Positions 41,251 through 50,490 of a DNA stretch of 64,000 nucleotides are shown piece after piece. Both the position numbers and the translations under genes were made by a program. Source of the DNA: Massilia frigida (GTDB taxonomy: Bacteria; Pseudomonadota; Gammaproteobacteria; Burkholderiales; Burkholderiaceae_D); assembly GCF_011682175.1 (NCBI RefSeq), contig NZ_WHJG01000018.1, positions 1-64,000 of the forward strand, in the 5' to 3' direction. Each line of letters starts with the position of its first letter. Position 1 is the first letter of the stretch. The notes under the pieces were generated by a model, which worked only from the letters and a program-made list of their open reading frames with translations, ran no database searches and was not told the origin of the DNA.

Positions 41251-41360
41251 CGACCACCACCCCCTTAGTTCGCACAGCCGCATCGAGCCCGCCGCCACCA
41301 GCGCCGCCTGCGCCGACGCCTCCGGGCTATCCTCCTGCACCTTTTTAGATTGAGACCCTG

Positions 41361-43151
41361 ATGCCACTGCCAAAAATCCCCACCAAGCCAGCCACCCTGC
41401 TGCTGGCCGAAGACTATCCAAAAGCCGACCGCAGCAAGCCCGCCGCCGTGCAGGCCGCCAAGCCGAAACTGAGCGCGGTCGCCGAGATCGCCGCCGAGCC
41501 GGTTGCCAAGGCGCCTGCGAAAACCACGCGCGCCAAGGCACCGGCCAAGCAAGCCGCCCTGGTCGCTCCGCCGCCGGCGCCACTGGTTTCCTCGCCGCTG
41601 GTGATGGAAACCCCGGTCGCCAAACCAGCCAGCCGCGGCAAGGAAAAGCAGCCGCTCGACCTGGAAGCGCCGCACCCGGCCAAGCACAAGGCGGTCGAGA
41701 TGACGGTCAAGTCGTCCACCAGCCGCAATGCCGACCAGACTGGCAAGACCAAGATGTTCGTGCTCGACACCAACGTGCTGATGCACGACCCATCGTCGCT
41801 GTTCCGCTTCGAAGAGCACGATGTCTACCTGCCGATGATGACCCTGGAAGAGCTCGACGACCACAAGAAGGGCATGTCCGAAGTGGCGCGCAATGCACGC
41901 CAGGTCTCGCGCACGCTCGACGCGCTGGTCGGCAGCATCGACGATGGCGCCATCGAAAACGGCATTCCGCTGGCCAAGCTGGGCAACAAGGATGCCAAAG
42001 GCCGCCTGTTCTTCCAGACGCGCCTGCAAAACGGCCCAACCCTGCCGGAAGGCCTGCCAGTCGGCAAAGCCGACAACCAGATCCTGGGCGTGGTGCGCAA
42101 CCTGGAAGCGGAGCAGCCGGGCCGCGCCATCGTGCTGGTGTCGAAAGACATCAACATGCGCATCAAGGCGCGCGCGCTGGGCTTGCCCGCCGAAGACTAC
42201 TTCAACGACCACGTGCTGGAAGACAGCGACCTGCTGTACTCGGGCATCGTGCAGTTGCCGGACGACTTCTGGAACAAGAACGGCAAGGACATGGAATCCT
42301 GGCAGGAGAACAAGAACGGCGTCTCCTCGACCTTCTACCGCGTCACCGGCCCGACCATGCTGACCTTGCTGGTGAACCAGTTCGTCTACCTGGAACCGAA
42401 GAATGGCGAAGCGCCGTTCTACGGCCAGGTCAAGCAGCTCAATGGCAAGACCGCCGTGATCCAGACCTTGCGCGACTTCAGCCACAACAAGAACAACGTG
42501 TGGGGCGTCACCGCGCGCAACCGCGAGCAGAACTTTGCGCTGAACCTGCTGATGAATCCGGAATGCGACTTCGTCACCCTGCTCGGCCAGGCCGGTACCG
42601 GCAAGACCTTGCTGGCCCTGGCGGCCGGCCTGGCGCAGGTACTCGAAACCAAGCTGTACAACGAAATCATCGTCACCCGCGTCACGGTGCCGGTGGGCGA
42701 AGACATCGGCTTCCTGCCGGGTACCGAGGAAGAGAAGATGGGGCCGTGGATGGGCGCCTTTGACGACAACCTCGAAGTGCTCAACAAGTCCGATTCGGAT
42801 GGCGGCGAGTGGGGTCGCGCGGCAACGCAAGACCTGATCCGCTCGCGCATCAAGATCAAGTCGCTCAACTTCATGCGCGGCCGCACCTTCGTGAACAAGT
42901 TCCTGATCATCGATGAAGCGCAGAACCTGACGCCGAAACAGATCAAGACCCTGGTCACGCGCGCCGGTCCCGGCACCAAGATTCTGTGCCTCGGCAATAT
43001 CGCGCAGATCGACACGCCTTACCTGACCGAAGGTTCGAGCGGCCTGACCTACGTGGTGGACCGCTTCAAGGGCTGGTCGCACAGCGGCCACGTGACCCTG
43101 GCGCGCGGCGAACGTTCGCGCCTGGCCGACCACGCGAGCGAAGTGCTGTAA
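41361..43151 (+). CDS. PIN domain-PhoH ATPase fusion
   Basis: 596 residues. The first 120 are Ala/Lys/Pro-rich and probably disordered. A PIN nuclease domain follows (about 130-290) with acidic residues in FVLDTNVLMHDP, LEELDDHKKG and VLVSKDINMRIKA. The C-terminal PhoH domain (about 350-596) has Walker A GQAGTGKTLLAL and Walker B FLIIDEAQNLTP. PIN-PhoH proteins act as RNA helicase-nucleases in the cases studied. The gene is monocistronic, ending in a strong hairpin. The lengthy disordered N-terminus is longer than in most relatives I recall. Confidence 0.93.
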   Translation: MPLPKIPTKPATLLLAEDYPKADRSKPAAVQAAKPKLSAVAEIAAEPVAKAPAKTTRAKAPAKQAALVAPPPAPLVSSPLVMETPVAKPASRGKEKQPLDLEAPHPAKHKAVEMTVKSSTSRNADQTGKTKMFVLDTNVLMHDPSSLFRFEEHDVYLPMMTLEELDDHKKGMSEVARNARQVSRTLDALVGSIDDGAIENGIPLAKLGNKDAKGRLFFQTRLQNGPTLPEGLPVGKADNQILGVVRNLEAEQPGRAIVLVSKDINMRIKARALGLPAEDYFNDHVLEDSDLLYSGIVQLPDDFWNKNGKDMESWQENKNGVSSTFYRVTGPTMLTLLVNQFVYLEPKNGEAPFYGQVKQLNGKTAVIQTLRDFSHNKNNVWGVTARNREQNFALNLLMNPECDFVTLLGQAGTGKTLLALAAGLAQVLETKLYNEIIVTRVTVPVGEDIGFLPGTEEEKMGPWMGAFDDNLEVLNKSDSDGGEWGRAATQDLIRSRIKIKSLNFMRGRTFVNKFLIIDEAQNLTPKQIKTLVTRAGPGTKILCLGNIAQIDTPYLTEGSSGLTYVVDRFKGWSHSGHVTLARGERSRLADHASEVL

Positions 43152-43181
43152 CACGCCGCGTTCCGACCAGCCGCACCCTTC

Positions 43182-43221
43182 AAAACGGCCCCTGTCCAGT
43201 CATCTGGACAGGGGCCGTTTT
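43182..43221. terminator. Bidirectional rho-independent terminator
   Basis: Perfect 18-bp arms (43182-43199 and 43204-43221) with loop TCAT begin and end in AAAA/TTTT. It serves both the PIN-PhoH gene (+) and the FecR-domain gene (-). Confidence 0.93.
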
Positions 43222-43234
43222 CTTTTGGCGCGCG

Positions 43235-44005
43235 CTACCTCACTTCGCAATCGACCGCTGCCGCCTTGCCCGGCACGCTGGCGTTTTGCGCACCCGGCGC
43301 CAATTGCGTGCTGAACGTCGGCGGCGGCGTGAACTTGATGCCCGGATTGACGGGCATCATGACCGGCGGCTTGAGCGGACTGGCGGTATAGCCAAACTGC
43401 CCGGCCGAAAAATTCATGCTGCCGCCGGTATTCGACATCGAAATCGCCCCATCGATCACCGACACATACAAACCAGGGGGCAGCCCCGCCGGCATGCGCA
43501 CTGCCGATGGCGCGCCCGACGCAGTCATGCCAACCGTGCTTGCCGGCACATACTGCGCAGTGAAGGTGGTGCCGCGAATGCCGATGGTGGCGCTGGGCGT
43601 CTTGAGCGAAAACTTTTCCTTGTTGCGCTTGCCCAGCAAGCCGGTCAGCGAGCGCAGCCCGCCCTTGATCAGGCTGAAGCTGGCGCTGTCGGCGTCCGGC
43701 TTGCCGGCCTCGTAAGCGAAGGCTTCCACCTTGAACGTGGTCCCCGGCTGCAAGGTGATTTCGCTGTTGTCGATGAAGCGGATCTGGGCGTAGGTGTTCT
43801 TTTCGGACACCAGGGTATCGCCCTGCTCCACTTCCGACTTCAAGCCCAGCACCTTGACGCTGCCATCGGCCTTCTTGACCATCAGCGGACCGCTCAGGTT
43901 GACGATGGTACCGGCCACCTGCGCCGCCCACGCCAGTCCAAAGGAGGTCGCCAGCCAGACACCCGCGAGCGCCTTAGTTGCAATACGTCTTTTTGCGCAG
44001 TTCAC
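43235..44005 (-). CDS. Exported FecR-domain protein
   Basis: 256 residues, GTG start at 44005 within the end of the TpsA gene (32-bp overlap), with AAAGGAG at good spacing. A signal peptide (LAGVWLATSFGLAWA) is followed by a FecR domain: VEQGDTLVSEKNTYAQIRFIDN, SEITLQPGTTFKVEAF, and the KTPSATIGIRGTTF block. The C-terminal 80 residues are Pro/Gly-rich and probably unstructured. It lacks the N-terminal membrane and anti-sigma part of classical FecR, so it is a periplasmic or surface FecR-like protein. FecR proteins beside two-partner secretion and CHASE2 cyclase genes are a recurring betaproteobacterial arrangement; the role is unknown. Confidence 0.9.
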   Translation of the reverse strand: MNCAKRRIATKALAGVWLATSFGLAWAAQVAGTIVNLSGPLMVKKADGSVKVLGLKSEVEQGDTLVSEKNTYAQIRFIDNSEITLQPGTTFKVEAFAYEAGKPDADSASFSLIKGGLRSLTGLLGKRNKEKFSLKTPSATIGIRGTTFTAQYVPASTVGMTASGAPSAVRMPAGLPPGLYVSVIDGAISMSNTGGSMNFSAGQFGYTASPLKPPVMMPVNPGIKFTPPPTFSTQLAPGAQNASVPGKAAAVDCEVR

Positions 44006-47000
44006 TCGCGTCTCCTTTAATCGTGCTCGTATCGGCGATTTTGGCGCCGGCTTCCTTGCTGCCTGTCTTTTCCGGCGCCTTGCTGTCGGCGGACGGCGTC
44101 ACGCTGTTGATGACGTTAATCGTATTGACGATGACTTCCTTGACCACGCCGTCGGCGAGCTGCTGCGGCGGCGCCACCACCGTGCATCCGGCCAGCGCCG
44201 GATTGTCCACGCAGCTGTTCACCGGCGGCAGCACCACGCTGCAGCCTTGCAGGCCGGGACTGCCCACGCATTGGGCCAGGGTCGGCAGCACCACGCTGCA
44301 ACCGGCTGCGGCCGGGGTGGCCACGCACTGGCCCAGGCCCGGCAGCACCAGCGCGCAGCCGGGCGCCGATGGCGTGGCGACGCACTGCGCAAGCGGCGGC
44401 AAGACCGCCACGCAACCGGCCAGGCCAGGCGCCGCCGCGCACTGCGCCACGGTCGGCAAGACCACGTTGCAGGCCGCCAGCGATGGCGTGACCGTGCATT
44501 GCGCCAGGGTCGGCAACACCACCGAACAACCGGGCGCGCCCGGATTGGCGACGCAGCTCTGCAAGCTCGGCAAGACTGCGCCACAACCCGGCAAGCCGGC
44601 ATTGCCGACGCACTGGTTCAGGGTCGGCAACACCACGTTACAACCCGGCACGGCCGGATTTGTTGCGCACTGTGCCAGGGTCGGCAGCACCACCGGGCAG
44701 CCGCTGGCGCCCGGATTGGCCACGCACTGGCTCAGCGAGGGCAGCACCACCGCGCAGCCCGGGGTGGCCGGATTGGCCACGCAGCGCGACAGCGACGGCA
44801 GCACCACGCTGCAACCGGGCAGGCTGGTCGCGGAAATGCATTGGGCCAGGGTCGGCAGCACCGCCGCGCACCCGACCTGGGTCGGCGCGGCCACGCACTG
44901 GGCCACGCTCGGCAGCACCACCGAGCAGCCGGGCAGGCCGGGACTGGCGCTGCACGCCGCCAGCGATGGCAGCACCACGCTGCAGCCGGCCTGGGTCGGG
45001 CTGGCGACGCAGGCGGCCAGGGTCGGCAAGACCGCCACGCAACCGGCGCGCGAGGGTGTCGCCAGGCAGGCGGCGAGGGTCGGCAGCACCGCCGTGCAGC
45101 CGTTGGTGGCGGGCGCGGCGATACAGGTAGTCAAACTCGGCAGCACTTGCGCGCAGCCGGGCTGGGTCGGATTGACGACGCACTGGGCCAGGGTCGGCAG
45201 CACCACGCTGCAGCCCGGGGTCGATGGCGCGCTGGTGCACACGGCCAGGGTCGGCAGCACCACGCTGCAACCGGCGGCAGTTGGCGTGGCGATACATACC
45301 TTGAGCGAGGGCAGCACCACGCTGCAACCGGTCGCAGCGGGGGTGGCGATGCAAGCGCTGAGCGATGGCAGCACCACGCTGCAACCGGGGGCCGTGGGCG
45401 TCGCCACGCACTGGCTCAGGGTCGGCAACACCACGCTGCAGCCGGGCATGGCCGGATTGGCGGTACAGGCGTCGACGCTGGGCAGCACGGCGGCGCAGTA
45501 GGACAGCGTTGGATTGGCGCTACAGGCGCTCACCGCGTCGGCCAGCACCGTGCTGCAGCCGGCCAGGGTGGGGGTGGCGATGCAAGCGTCGAGCGTCGGC
45601 ACTTTCCCCGGCACACCCGACACCGCGCCGCTGGTGCTGGCAATGGTGCCGGTGCCGCTGAGCGAGGCGGCGCTCACCGAAATATTGCCGGACGTGGCGC
45701 TGACGCTGCCATCGTTGACGATCGCGCCGGCCACCATCGAAATATTGCCTGCGCCGGAGGCCACGCTACCGCTGGTGCCGATGGTCAGCATGCCGCCATT
45801 ACCGGCTTGCAAGCCGATCGCGCCGCCATTCGAGGCCACGCTGCCATTGATGGTCAGCGGGCTCTCGGTCGAGAGTTTGATCGGGCCGCCGAGGCTGCTG
45901 ATGATGACCGGACTGGTCGATACTGGTTCGTCCTTGAGCACGGTCATGCCGCCCTTGTTGGCGATCATGATCGCGCCCATGTTGTTGGCGCCGTTCTGGG
46001 TGACGCTGCCGAGGTTGAGCGTGCCGGTATTGCTGATATTGATCGGCCCGGTGCTGCTCTCGATGGCGTTATTGGCCGTCAGGAAGGCCGTCTGGGTGTA
46101 AAACGGCGTCGACGCGGAGCCGGCCTGCTGCCGGGTCTGGATCCCGATCGCCGCGGCGCGCGCCGGCGCCGTGGCGCTGTTGCTGACGCTCTTACCGGAC
46201 AGCACCAAGGCGCCCGGCGTGATGATCGGATCGAGCAGGTTGATGGCGCCGTCGCCGGCCTTGATCGCCAGCTTGCTGGTCGGTGCCAGGCTGGTCGACA
46301 GGTCGAGCGCGCCATTGATGTCGACCGCGCCGGTCTGCGCCAGTTCGCCGCCGATGGTCAGCTGGCGCGCGAAGATCTTGTTCAGCTCGCTTGTGTTCAG
46401 CCCCAGGCGCGCGCTCGCATCGAGCGCGTTGTTGCCGAGGTGAATATTGGTAGTGGGATTGCCCGGGCTGAGCACCACCAGGCCGCCGTTGCTGCCGGTG
46501 CCGGTGATGTTGGCACCGATGTTGATGTTATCCGACGCCAGCAGCACATGGTCGGCGCCGAGGGTGGCGCTGGAAGCGGTGTTGATCAGCCCGGCCCCGG
46601 CGCCGAAGCGTTCCAGCGCCAGCTTGCTGCCGGTGCCGGGTAACAGGGTGATGGGCGCGTTGAGGTCGATGTTGCCGCTGGTGCTCAGGCGCAGCAAGCG
46701 CGTTTCGGCCGGGGTGAACTGGCCGCCCAGCGCCGCGTAGACGCCGATCTTGCCGCCGTATCCGGCGCCGCCGATGGTCAGTTCCTGCGAATGAATCGGA
46801 TTCAGGTCGAATGGCGACAGTTGCAGCACGCCGTTCATCGGCGCGCCGCTGGCGATGGCGATGTCGCGGCTGGCGGTGTACGGGCTGATGCTCACCGTTG
46901 GACGCTGCGCCAGCGCCGGCCCGATCATGCCGCCGGGCATGGTGACATTGTCGGCCACGATGGCGATATCGCCGCCGCCCTGCACGCTCCCGTTCGCCGC

Positions 47001-48674
47001 GAGCTGGAAGGTATCGACCGCAGTGACGGTCATGAAACCATCGCCGACGTTGACCACGGCGCCGCCAGTGTTGCCAATCCTGACATTCTGGCCGCTGAGC
47101 AACAGGTTGCCGCCGCCAGTGCTGAGCGCACCATTGATGGCCACGGTGCCGGTGCCGCTCGCGTACGGCGCGACATTGGCGCTCAAGGTCAGCGCCCCGC
47201 CCGAAGTCGTGATGCCGGCATCGACGGCAATGTGATTGCCCGCTTCGACAGACAGTTTGCCCGTCGTGGTGCCTGGCCGCGTGATGGCGCCGTTGATCAG
47301 CACATCGTGGCGGGCCTGGATCGTGATATCGGTCGCGGGCGCTGCCGAGTTGAGCATGGCCGAATCGATCAAGGTCATCGTGTCGGCCGGGGTATCGACA
47401 AATTCATCGACCGTGTCGAGCAGGTCGGTGCTGCCATTGGCGCCGATGGTCACGTCGTACGGGTCGAGCAGCCAGGTGCCGTGCACGCCGGTCTTGACGC
47501 GGATGCCGTTCACGTCCAGGTAGTGGCCCGAGGTTTCCACCCGGCCGCCCTTGCCGCCCGCAGCCGAAATGCTGCCGAAGGCGCGCGTGGCCCCATCCGA
47601 CCACAGCACCACGGTGCCGCCGTCGCCGCTGCCGGTGGCGTCGGCCCGGATCGAGGCCGCCTTGCCCATCACCGTCTGCTGCGCATTGCGCACCAGTGCG
47701 TTCTTGCCCTGGTAGCCGCCGCCGACCAGCACGCTGCCGCCGCCGGCCGCGCCGCTGGCATCGATGCGGGCGTCGCCGGTCAGGCCGACCCGCTCGCCCT
47801 GCACGCTGATCTCGCCGCCTTTGCCGGCCCCGGTGGCGCTGGTGACGCTGCCCGCTTCCAGCAGCGCATCGGCGCTCGCCTTGAACACGATCTTGCCGTT
47901 GGCGCCGATCTGGGCGCTGTTGGCGCTGACCAGTCCGCGCTGCCTGACGAGCGCGCCGTAGATGCCGATCTTGCCGCCTTGGGCGATCACCTGCCCCAGG
48001 TTGAGCGCGGCGCTGGCCGGGCTTGATACCACCACATGCAGGTCGGGATTGCTGGAATCGACCAGTTGCACGCTGTGGCCGGCCGCCAGTACCACCTCGC
48101 CCTGCGGCGAGGTGATGATGCCGCTGTTCTCGACATTCGGCGCGATCAGGAATACCTTGCCGCCGCCGGGCGTGGTGATCGCGCCCTGGTTGACGATGGC
48201 GCCGGCCGCCGGCGTTCCGTTGAAGTTGCGCTTACCGGCCAGGAAGTCGGCATTCGAGAGATTCAGGGTCGAGGCGGCCAGGCCGCCCACATCGATGCGC
48301 GCGTCGCGCCCGAACAGGATGCCGTTCGGATTGATCAGGAATACCTGGCCGTTCGATTGCAGCGCGCCGAGGATGCGGCTGGGGTCCTGCCCGGTGATGC
48401 GGTTGAGCACGGCGCTATTGGCATCTTGCTGGATAAAGCGCGTGATGTCGCCGGCCGCCACTGAAAAGCTCTGCCAGTTGATGATCGTGTTGGGCGTATT
48501 GGTAATCGAAAAGACATTACCCTGCTGCCCGAAGGTCGCCTGGCCGGCGACCACCTGCGGCGAGCCTGGCGCGGCGTGGGACGCGGGAACGCCGCCGAAG
48601 GCCAGCAGCAGCGGCAGCGACAAGGCCAGACAAGGACGCTTCAACAAGCGCGGAAGAGGGTTCTGGATCATCAT
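43974..48674 (-). CDS. TpsA exoprotein (filamentous-haemagglutinin type) with a Cys-rich C-terminal repeat array
   Basis: About 1566 residues from ATG 48674; a GTG at 48683 is possible but too close to its Shine-Dalgarno. A signal peptide (LALSLPLLLAFGGVPASHA) is followed by the TPS domain (about 40-280): INWQSFSVAAGDITRF, VLNRITGQDPSRILG, and the VFLINPNGILFG hallmark. A beta-helix region with Gly/Asn/Ser-rich strands runs to about 1030. Then come 25 tandem 19-residue repeats, each C-x8-C, and a short tail (VVKEVIVNTINVINS). The upstream gene encodes its TpsB transporter. Cysteine-rich repeats are unusual in TpsA proteins, which are normally cysteine-poor. Confidence 0.93.
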   Translation of the reverse strand: MMIQNPLPRLLKRPCLALSLPLLLAFGGVPASHAAPGSPQVVAGQATFGQQGNVFSITNTPNTIINWQSFSVAAGDITRFIQQDANSAVLNRITGQDPSRILGALQSNGQVFLINPNGILFGRDARIDVGGLAASTLNLSNADFLAGKRNFNGTPAAGAIVNQGAITTPGGGKVFLIAPNVENSGIITSPQGEVVLAAGHSVQLVDSSNPDLHVVVSSPASAALNLGQVIAQGGKIGIYGALVRQRGLVSANSAQIGANGKIVFKASADALLEAGSVTSATGAGKGGEISVQGERVGLTGDARIDASGAAGGGSVLVGGGYQGKNALVRNAQQTVMGKAASIRADATGSGDGGTVVLWSDGATRAFGSISAAGGKGGRVETSGHYLDVNGIRVKTGVHGTWLLDPYDVTIGANGSTDLLDTVDEFVDTPADTMTLIDSAMLNSAAPATDITIQARHDVLINGAITRPGTTTGKLSVEAGNHIAVDAGITTSGGALTLSANVAPYASGTGTVAINGALSTGGGNLLLSGQNVRIGNTGGAVVNVGDGFMTVTAVDTFQLAANGSVQGGGDIAIVADNVTMPGGMIGPALAQRPTVSISPYTASRDIAIASGAPMNGVLQLSPFDLNPIHSQELTIGGAGYGGKIGVYAALGGQFTPAETRLLRLSTSGNIDLNAPITLLPGTGSKLALERFGAGAGLINTASSATLGADHVLLASDNINIGANITGTGSNGGLVVLSPGNPTTNIHLGNNALDASARLGLNTSELNKIFARQLTIGGELAQTGAVDINGALDLSTSLAPTSKLAIKAGDGAINLLDPIITPGALVLSGKSVSNSATAPARAAAIGIQTRQQAGSASTPFYTQTAFLTANNAIESSTGPINISNTGTLNLGSVTQNGANNMGAIMIANKGGMTVLKDEPVSTSPVIISSLGGPIKLSTESPLTINGSVASNGGAIGLQAGNGGMLTIGTSGSVASGAGNISMVAGAIVNDGSVSATSGNISVSAASLSGTGTIASTSGAVSGVPGKVPTLDACIATPTLAGCSTVLADAVSACSANPTLSYCAAVLPSVDACTANPAMPGCSVVLPTLSQCVATPTAPGCSVVLPSLSACIATPAATGCSVVLPSLKVCIATPTAAGCSVVLPTLAVCTSAPSTPGCSVVLPTLAQCVVNPTQPGCAQVLPSLTTCIAAPATNGCTAVLPTLAACLATPSRAGCVAVLPTLAACVASPTQAGCSVVLPSLAACSASPGLPGCSVVLPSVAQCVAAPTQVGCAAVLPTLAQCISATSLPGCSVVLPSLSRCVANPATPGCAVVLPSLSQCVANPGASGCPVVLPTLAQCATNPAVPGCNVVLPTLNQCVGNAGLPGCGAVLPSLQSCVANPGAPGCSVVLPTLAQCTVTPSLAACNVVLPTVAQCAAAPGLAGCVAVLPPLAQCVATPSAPGCALVLPGLGQCVATPAAAGCSVVLPTLAQCVGSPGLQGCSVVLPPVNSCVDNPALAGCTVVAPPQQLADGVVKEVIVNTINVINSVTPSADSKAPEKTGSKEAGAKIADTSTIKGDASELRKKTYCN
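44169..45596 (-). repeat. 25 tandem 57-bp coding repeats (19 residues each)
   Basis: The array encodes 476 residues: 24 units of 19 and one of 20. The consensus is T-L-A-Q-C-V-A-T-P-x-x-x-G-C-S-V-V-L-P. All 25 units keep both cysteines, eight residues apart, giving 50 cysteines. The units have diverged in sequence but not in length, which suggests strong structural constraint rather than recent slippage. Confidence 0.97.
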
Positions 48675-48685
48675 TTGGTTCACCT

Positions 48686-50269
48686 TTAGTAGGCCAGGCC
48701 TACGCGCACATGTACTTTGTTCTTGTCGCTCACGCCGGCATCGCGGCGCAGCACGTGGCCGTAATCGATCTGCATATTGAGCGAATTGCCCATCGAAAAA
48801 CGCCAGCCCAGGCCGACGCTGGACACCGTGGCGCGCGCCGCTTCGCCCGGCAGCGCCTCATTGCGGCGGCCATGGGCGGCGTCGACAAAGCCCAGCACCC
48901 GGCACTGCCAGCGCTGGCGCGCGGCGCAGAAGTTGGGGCTGTAGACTTCCAGGTTGGCCAGCAAGCCCGAATCGGTGGACACGGCGCGCTCGTCAAACCC
49001 GCGCACCGAGGACGCGCCGCCGGCGCCGAACTGCTCGCCCGGAACCAGCGCGTCGCCCGTGAGCTGGCCGTTAAGCAGCGCGCGCAGTTGCCAGTCGGCG
49101 CCGAAAGCGCGGTTCAAGCCGGCTGCAAAGCGCGCCACGGTGTAGCCCGCCTTGGCGCCGGAACGGGTGCGCGCGAAATCGGCGCTGCCGCCACGGCTGC
49201 CGCCCGGCACATTGCGCACCAGTCCGACCGAGAAATTGACTTCCCCGCCGGCCAGCGGCGTGCTGGCCAGATAGGTCACGCTGAGCGGATGGACGGTGAT
49301 GTCGTTGCCAAAATTCTGGCCCGCGAGCAGCACGCTGTTCTTGTACGCCTTGTGGTCCACGCCGTACACCAGGCGCGGATCGAGGCTGCCGCGCCGCGCC
49401 AGGGTCTGGTTGTAGCGCAGCCCGGCCACCGTGCCCTTGCCGCTGACGGCCAGGTTGAAGATGCCGGCCGTGACCGCGCCCGAGTCGATGTCCGAATAGC
49501 TGGCGTACAGGTCGAGCGAATCGCCCAGCTCGTAGAACGGCATGTGGTAGCCCGCGCCGTACACGCTGACCTTGCCCGGTTCCTCGACCGTGGTGGTGTA
49601 CTGCACGCTGCCTACGTGGTCGCGTCCCCACAGGTTGGCGTGCTGAAGCACCACGCCGGCGTGGGTCTTGCCGGTTTGCCCGGTGCCGCTATTGTCGAGG
49701 TTGAGCATGGCGCTCCACGGCTTGTCGTCCACCACCGCCAGGCGGGCATCGAGTTCATCGTCCGCGTTGCCGTTCTGCAAGTTCAGGCTGATCTTGCGGG
49801 CCGGATTGTCGTTGGCCATGCGCAGATTGGCCGACACGCGGTCCAGCTTGGGCGTCTGGCCCGGCCGCAGGGCCGGCAGGGCGCGCCGCACGTTGGCTTG
49901 GTCGACCACCTTGTTGCCGCTGACCAGGATGCGGCCGATTTTGGTTTGCACCACGTCCAGCCGCACCACGCCGCGATTGAGTTCCTGCTCCGGCAGGCGG
50001 ACCGTGACAAGCTGGTAGCCGCGCGCGTGGTACAGCGCTTCGAGCGCTTCGAGCGCGCGCTGGACATCGCCGAAATCGCGCCCGCTGCCGGCGAACGGTT
50101 GCAGCGCGGCATCGATCTCGGCGGCGGCGAGCAAGGTATTGCCGGCCACCTCGAAGCGGCTGATATCGAAGCGGATAGGATCGGTCGCGGCGGGTTCACT
50201 CCCCCAGGCCGCGCCCACGGCGGCAGCCAGCAAGGCGCCGGCGGCGAGACGAGAAAAAGGTCGGTTCAT
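48686..50269 (-). CDS. TpsB outer-membrane transporter (FhaC/ShlB/HecB family)
   Basis: 527 residues with a signal peptide (ALLAAAVGAAWG). POTRA domains follow at about 30-190 (FDISRFEVAGNTLL, LVTVRLPEQELNRGVVRLDVV, ISGNKVV-like strand). A 16-strand Omp85-type barrel has the conserved loop-6 motif SSVRGFDER near residue 430, and it ends in an aromatic (VGLAY). It would export the TpsA exoprotein encoded 11 bp downstream. The 220-bp spacer upstream (50270-50490) is AT-richer than its surroundings and probably holds the operon promoter; I see no gene in it. Confidence 0.95.
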   Translation of the reverse strand: MNRPFSRLAAGALLAAAVGAAWGSEPAATDPIRFDISRFEVAGNTLLAAAEIDAALQPFAGSGRDFGDVQRALEALEALYHARGYQLVTVRLPEQELNRGVVRLDVVQTKIGRILVSGNKVVDQANVRRALPALRPGQTPKLDRVSANLRMANDNPARKISLNLQNGNADDELDARLAVVDDKPWSAMLNLDNSGTGQTGKTHAGVVLQHANLWGRDHVGSVQYTTTVEEPGKVSVYGAGYHMPFYELGDSLDLYASYSDIDSGAVTAGIFNLAVSGKGTVAGLRYNQTLARRGSLDPRLVYGVDHKAYKNSVLLAGQNFGNDITVHPLSVTYLASTPLAGGEVNFSVGLVRNVPGGSRGGSADFARTRSGAKAGYTVARFAAGLNRAFGADWQLRALLNGQLTGDALVPGEQFGAGGASSVRGFDERAVSTDSGLLANLEVYSPNFCAARQRWQCRVLGFVDAAHGRRNEALPGEAARATVSSVGLGWRFSMGNSLNMQIDYGHVLRRDAGVSDKNKVHVRVGLAY

Positions 50270-50490
50270 GAATGAGCTCTACGGTGTGTTTTTATCGTTG
50301 GCATAGGTTCAACCCCGGAAAAAAGCAGTGGCAACGCGGCTTGCACTTGTCTGTCGAGTGTAATCGCGCTGTCTCGCGCGGGTGAGAAATTCACGCCAGA
50401 TCCGGCGGATTTCTGCGAAGCGTTGTATGGCGGAGTCAACAGACGTTGAGAGAATGACAAATGCGAGCCAAACCGATCACATGCGGCGCG

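Noticed and set aside
44169-45596. CRISPR-like array
   Set aside because: The 57-bp units are continuous, coding and divergent, with no constant repeat and variable spacer alternation; no cas genes are present.
43794-48026. Very long plus-strand frames opposite TpsA, with apparent repeats
   Set aside because: The periodicity only mirrors the 57-bp coding repeats of TpsA on the other strand.
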